NCBI GenBank assembly: GCA_036244855.1
Contig: BQKZ01000055.1
Location: 197,634 to 261,633, forward strand
From: Temnopleurus reevesii
Lineage: Eukaryota; Echinodermata; Echinoidea; Temnopleuroida; Temnopleuridae
Reading direction: 5' to 3'
DNA length: 64,000 nucleotides
This document shows, one piece after another, positions 57,601 through 63,600 of the stretch; positions within the stretch are counted from its first letter, which is position 1; every line of letters starts with the position of its first letter. A program made the translations under genes and the position numbers. The notes below the pieces were generated by a model. The model was not told where the DNA came from. It saw only the letters and a list, made by a program, of their open reading frames with translations, and did not search any database.

Positions 57601-60600
57601 AAGTTGACCCTTCAAGAATTGCACTGGACACACAACATTCATATTTTTAATAGATCATCAATGTGTTTTAAGTTACTCACTGAATGGGAATTTGGCAGTG
57701 ACTGTAATCGGTTCGCTTGGCTGGCCTGGACCAGCCTTGTTGTGAGCGACGACACGGAACTGATAATCATTCTTCTCCTTCAAGTTTGGCACAGTCATCG
57801 ACAATGTGGTGACCTTGTGCTCTGAGACATCTGTCCAGCGCGTACTGAATTTGTCCTTCATCTCAACAGTATAGCCAACAATGGGACTTCCTCCATTGGA
57901 CAGAGGAGCAGCCCAGGTAAGGGTGACTGATGTAGGCGTTACATCAGTAGCCTTCAGGGCTTTTGGTGGAGAAGGTGCATCTGTTTTTATGGATAAAGAA
58001 GAAAAATGAATTTATTATCAGAGAAAGGAAACTTCATCCCAAAATTTCTTTCCTTTGGAAAGAAATTCATTGGCACTGTGCAGCACTCAACCAAGATAAA
58101 ATTGGGTAACTGGAATGAATCTAATCTTTAGAATTTCTGAACGCCAGTGGCTCGCTCATTGCTATAGCCAGAATAATTATTTTTACATAGTACCAAGTGC
58201 AATAGACTATATTCACAGAGTCTTTTAATATAATATAATATACATGGATTTATATAGCGCAATTACTATACTAAATATATTCAGCTGCGCTAATTACGTC
58301 TTAATGCCAAATTGTACAAAGAAGATATTTAAAGTGGAAAAAGGAAGAAAAGGCCTAAGAAATTAAGTTTTATGCCATTAGGGAATGATGTAAATGGATC
58401 TTATCACTATCATTAGTATTATTATTACTATATGTAATTTAATTATCATCATTAAATGAAGCTTACCGAAAGGTGCCTTTGCAATTATCCTGTCTGATGG
58501 GCTGCTAGGCTCTCCAAGACCAACCTTATTCTCGGCGATGACTCTGAACTCATACTCATTCTTCTCCACAAGATCTGTGATGGACATGGTGAGTTCCTTC
58601 ACAGGGCTTCTATTGACGCGAACCCATCGGTCACGACCCTTCTCCCTCTTCTCCACAACATAACCGGTAACCTTGCTACCACCATCCTCCTTTGGTGGTG
58701 TCCATGTCAAGGTCGCGGAGGTCTTATCGACATCACTCACGTCCGGTGCTCCTGGTGGTCCAGGAGGCTTGAAGGCTACAATGACAGTTCTGCTTGGTGA
58801 TCCGACGCCCGCCTTGTTGACAGCGCTGATGCGGAACTCCACGTCCTCGTCCTCTGGTAGGCCTCGTACGTTGAAGGAGGTGCCATCGATGGTGTCGGTG
58901 GTCACCTGTGTCCATGGCCCACCCTTGACCTTCTTTTCTATGATGTATCCTTGGATCTTGGAGCCACCATCAGATTTAGGCTTGTCCCAGGAGAGTTCTA
59001 CAGATGTCGGTGAAGTGCGCTTAACCTCCGGTTCAGCTGGAGCTTGTGGTTTGTCTAGATAAATAAATATTTGGCAAATAATGTTATACACATCAATAAG
59101 TGGTGAAAAAATCCAGTCTCATTCCTTAGGATTGAATATGAAGGCTGTTTATTCATATGGATAAAACATATATTTCTTGAGGAGACTACAGTTCTCTTTG
59201 TTGTTGATGTGCGTACCACATCTGGAAATTTAAGATTTTTTTCGTATTGGTCAAACGCCCCATGTTAGTGTGTGGACTATCATTTTACTACACAAGAAAA
59301 TAACCAATTATGGAGATTAACTAGGATTTAAATTCCATATTAAGAGTGATTGACAAATACGTACCGAATGCATATTTTGCTGTAACATTAACAGACGGAC
59401 TTGGTTCTCCTGGCCCAGCCTTGTTCTCAGCGATCACTCTAAACTGGTACTCATTGTTCTCCTTCAGGTTGTTCAGCTGGAAGGTCTCTTCTGTGACCGT
59501 GTCCTTGGCCCTGGTCCAGCGGGAGCTGAACCGGTCCTTCATCTCTATTGTGTAGGAGGTAATTGGGCTACCACCATCAGAGTATGGAGGAGACCAGCTA
59601 AGGGTCACAGAGGTTGGGCTGATGTCAGAGGCAATAGGTGCACTCGGTGGTCCAGGAACATCTGTAGGGAATATAAGGGAATATATCTTGAGGTAAGAAT
59701 GTACAAGAATACATCTTAGCATTAATAATATATGGGAATGTATCTTGCAACATGTTACTAACAGGTAACATCTGCATGTGTCTTAGAAGCAACATAGATA
59801 GAATCAAGACATGAAGAGACAATATATGTAGTGCCAAGCTTATAAACATTTTATACTCCTTGTAAATTGAGCTGCGAGCATGGCTGTCACACACAAGCAC
59901 ACCTAAAGAATATAATAAGTGAGTAAATTATCATCATAATGACTGTGCTAGTTGTTTTAGAGCCAGTAGTAATAAAATAGTTATGTAAAAAGCAAGTATT
60001 GTCTAACCCCTTTAGGTTTAGGAGCAATTTTGCAAGACGAATCACTAACAAAAGGAAATGGCATATTATTGCCAATGGTGCTATTGATAAAAGCTATACC
60101 TTTACTGGAGCAACAGAATGAAATGCTCCATTGCCTCCTTTATACAAGCTTTGAAAGATATAATTCAGAGACAGAGAGATATTCATCAGTCAAACTTTTG
60201 AATAAAGGAATTAAAAAGAAATATGCTTACCAAACGGTGGCTTAGCAATGAAAGTGACTGAATCACTTGGTTGTCCTGGACCAGCCTTGTTTTCAGCAGT
60301 GACCCTGAACTCATACTGCTTCTTCTCCATCAGGTCCGAGACCTTCATGGTCACATCCTTGACCGGAGCTCTGTTGACCTTCATCCAGCGGTCAAGTCCT
60401 TTCTCCCGCTTCTCTACGATGTATCCGGTCACCTTACTGCCTCCGTCTGATTCTGGAGGAGTCCATGTCAGCGTCGCCGATGTCTTGTCGATATTGCTCG
60501 CTTCTGGAGCACCTGGTGGACAGGGTGGCTTGGCCGTCAGAGTTGCAGTAGCACTTGGCTTGCTGGAACCAGCCTTGTTCACCGCGCTCACTCTAAATTC

Positions 60601-63600
60601 AACATCTTCTCCTTCTCGCAGATTCTTAATCGTGAAGGAGGTGTTGTCAATGGTGTCTTCGATGACGGGGGTCCACTTTGTGGCGAGACGGTCCTTCTTC
60701 TCAAGGATGTATCCAGTGATCTCTGCACCACCATCACTATCTGGTGGGGACCACTTGATCTTGGCTGATGTTTCTGAGATCCGGGAGACGTCATCGATGA
60801 ATGGAGAATCTGGTACATCTATCAGTGCAAAATTTTACATCAATAATAATGTTAGTATTATATGATTTGATGATCAGTTTAAGATTCCAGAGTACTTAAT
60901 ATTTCAAAATGTAAGTTTTCATGGAATATAATCAACAAAAAAAATAAATGTTCGAATGGACAAATTCCTTGAAGAAAGCATGAATTTGAATGGGCAGACC
61001 GATATCATCAGATGAATTATATTTTCCATCATATATGCAAAAGATATGAATACAATAAATATTTAAATATATTAACTGGCATGCCAGAAAAAAGTAACTT
61101 CAGTTTGTAGTACCATGTTGGAATTATATTTTTATTTGATTTGAATTGATTAAATTCTTAATTGCAAAATACATTACAGGATAACCCTTGAAAACCTAAT
61201 TTCTACATACAAACCTCCATAATTATAGATAGATGTGCAATAGAATTCAAGTTACAATCAAGAAATATTTGCTTCAATATCAACACATAACATATGAAAA
61301 GAAAACACCATAAGACAACAGAGATCAGCAAATTTGTAATTACCACTAACATGCAACAGTCATTAAAAGATCAGATCCAGGCAAATTCGGTTAGAATTTG
61401 ATTGAGCAAGACAAACAAATCAAGATGATTTAAACCATCATTGTGATCATACGCATCAATATTTTCTTCTTAACAAATGCAAACAAAATATGAAATGACA
61501 AAATAATCTAATCCAGTGACATTAAAGTGCACAAGCTATTATTATCTGAAAAATAGGTCCAAACTAAGAAAGATAGAATGGTAATTAGTTTTTAGAGAAA
61601 ATGCATTACTGGAACCTCCTTCTAAAGTGAGATGGATAAAGAAGGGAAAAATACTGAAATAATCAATAACAGTGTAGTGACGAAAGTAATTTTTGGATAA
61701 GTTATAGACAATACTGATCTAATTTGGGTTGAACATAATACTCAAGGGCAATCAATAACTTACAGATTAAAATGATTGGAGAGGGTAAATGAATCCATTA
61801 AGGTTTACTCTTTAGTATACACCACCACCAATACAACGAAGATCCACATTGACAAATTCTTACCAAAGGGGTACTTTGTCATTGCCATGGTTTCCAGACT
61901 AGCTTTCCCCTGTCCTGCTTTGTTCACTGCTATGACCCGGAAGTAATACTTTTCATTCTTAGTCAACCGAGTGACCTTGAAATCAGTGTCTTTGATAGCA
62001 ACTTTGTTGATCTGTGACCATTGAGGGCGGTATTCTTCTTTCATCTCGATGAAGTATCCCGTCACTCTGCTCCCGCCATCCGATTTGGGTGCATGCCATT
62101 CTAAACTCACACTATCCGGTGTGGTTTTTGTAATGTTGGGGACATGAGGGGCCCCAGGGACATCTATGGTGTTCATGAAATGCGGTTATGAAATGGATGT
62201 TTCATTAGAAGGCCATGCAAAATTGAAAGAAAGCAAGATATAATATGACAAAATGCAAAATGCAAATGTAAGTGGTTGTTACAAATGACATTTTAAACTA
62301 ATTCATTATATGCACCTATTGGGGACCGTAGAACTGTGAGGGGTGAGCTAGTCCCCCTTAACTTTTTTAATAAATGTGTGCAAAAATATGGCGTGTGTAA
62401 TAATACACAGATCCTCCACCTCTTAAGGTGTTACGCAATTATCACACATTTTCCAGTGTTAACTATACTAAATAGGTAATTTTCTAAAGAAGTAAATTTT
62501 CTAAATATTCTACCCATAATTTTTCTAAATTTTCTACCTATATTAATTTTTCTCAGTTATTAAGAAATACTATTTTTGAAAGGATTAAATCTCTTCATAT
62601 GGATTAAAAATTTAATATGAACAATGACAAGTTACTTCAGGAATGAACATAATCTTTGGAATAAAGCAAATGCTATTCAATCAAACAGAGTAATCAGGTC
62701 AAGACTTCCTCATGAAATGTATCATCAAATAATAGCATCAATCTCAATAGAGCAGTTAACAGCAAAGCAGCATTTGTTTGTATTATGAGACAGTTGAAAA
62801 AAATATGCATTAGATGCATTATTCAGGCATTATACTGTGTGCTTTTTCTTATCATTAGCTTTGCATAAAACCCATGCAACAAAATAGCATTCATCATTCA
62901 AGATTTAAGTGCATAATTATTGATTGAAGAAAATCCTAGTAATTGTAATTTGAAGAGTACCAAGCTGAATCTTTGGTCGATATGAAATAATTCTGAAACA
63001 TTCAGAATTTGGTTGCTAAATAAATTCTCTTTTCAATACAATTGCCTAAACTTGTGGTAATTGTTAGGAATTATTTCCAGGCATTTCTGAGTAAATAATA
63101 TATGAAAGATTCAACCCATATTCAAAAGTTTTTAGATGATAAATGTATGAATACCATCATCTTCATCACTTGAATTAAATTGATATAAGAATTGCAGCAA
63201 ACACCATGCAGATTCCACTTACCAAATGGATGCTTCGCGATGACAACAGTTTCCGCACTGGGTTTGCTGTTCCCTGCCTTGTTCACAGCCATGACCCTGA
63301 ACGTGTACTCCGTGCCATCCTTGAGCGTTGTCAGGGTACAGGTCAGTTCCGTCATGGTGTCCTTATTAACCTGAGTCCACCTGGTGGCAAACCTGTCCTT
63401 CATCTCTAGGATGTACCCAGTGATGGGGCTGCCACCATCCCGGTTGGGTGGGGTCCAGGTCAGGGTGGCTGTGGTAGGTGAGACGTTGGATGCTTCTGGA
63501 GCATCGGGAGTGGCTGGAACATCTAGGGGAGAAAAAATGGAAAATGATGTAAATTTAAAGTCTTGAATTTATTAGAGCTCTTTACTATATCGTTTATTAA

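Noticed and set aside
60248..60865. Plus-strand open frame of 205 codons
   Set aside because: It is the antisense of the fused FN3 exon 4. The minus strand gives perfect FN3 domains with splice sites, whereas this frame has no recognisable domain.
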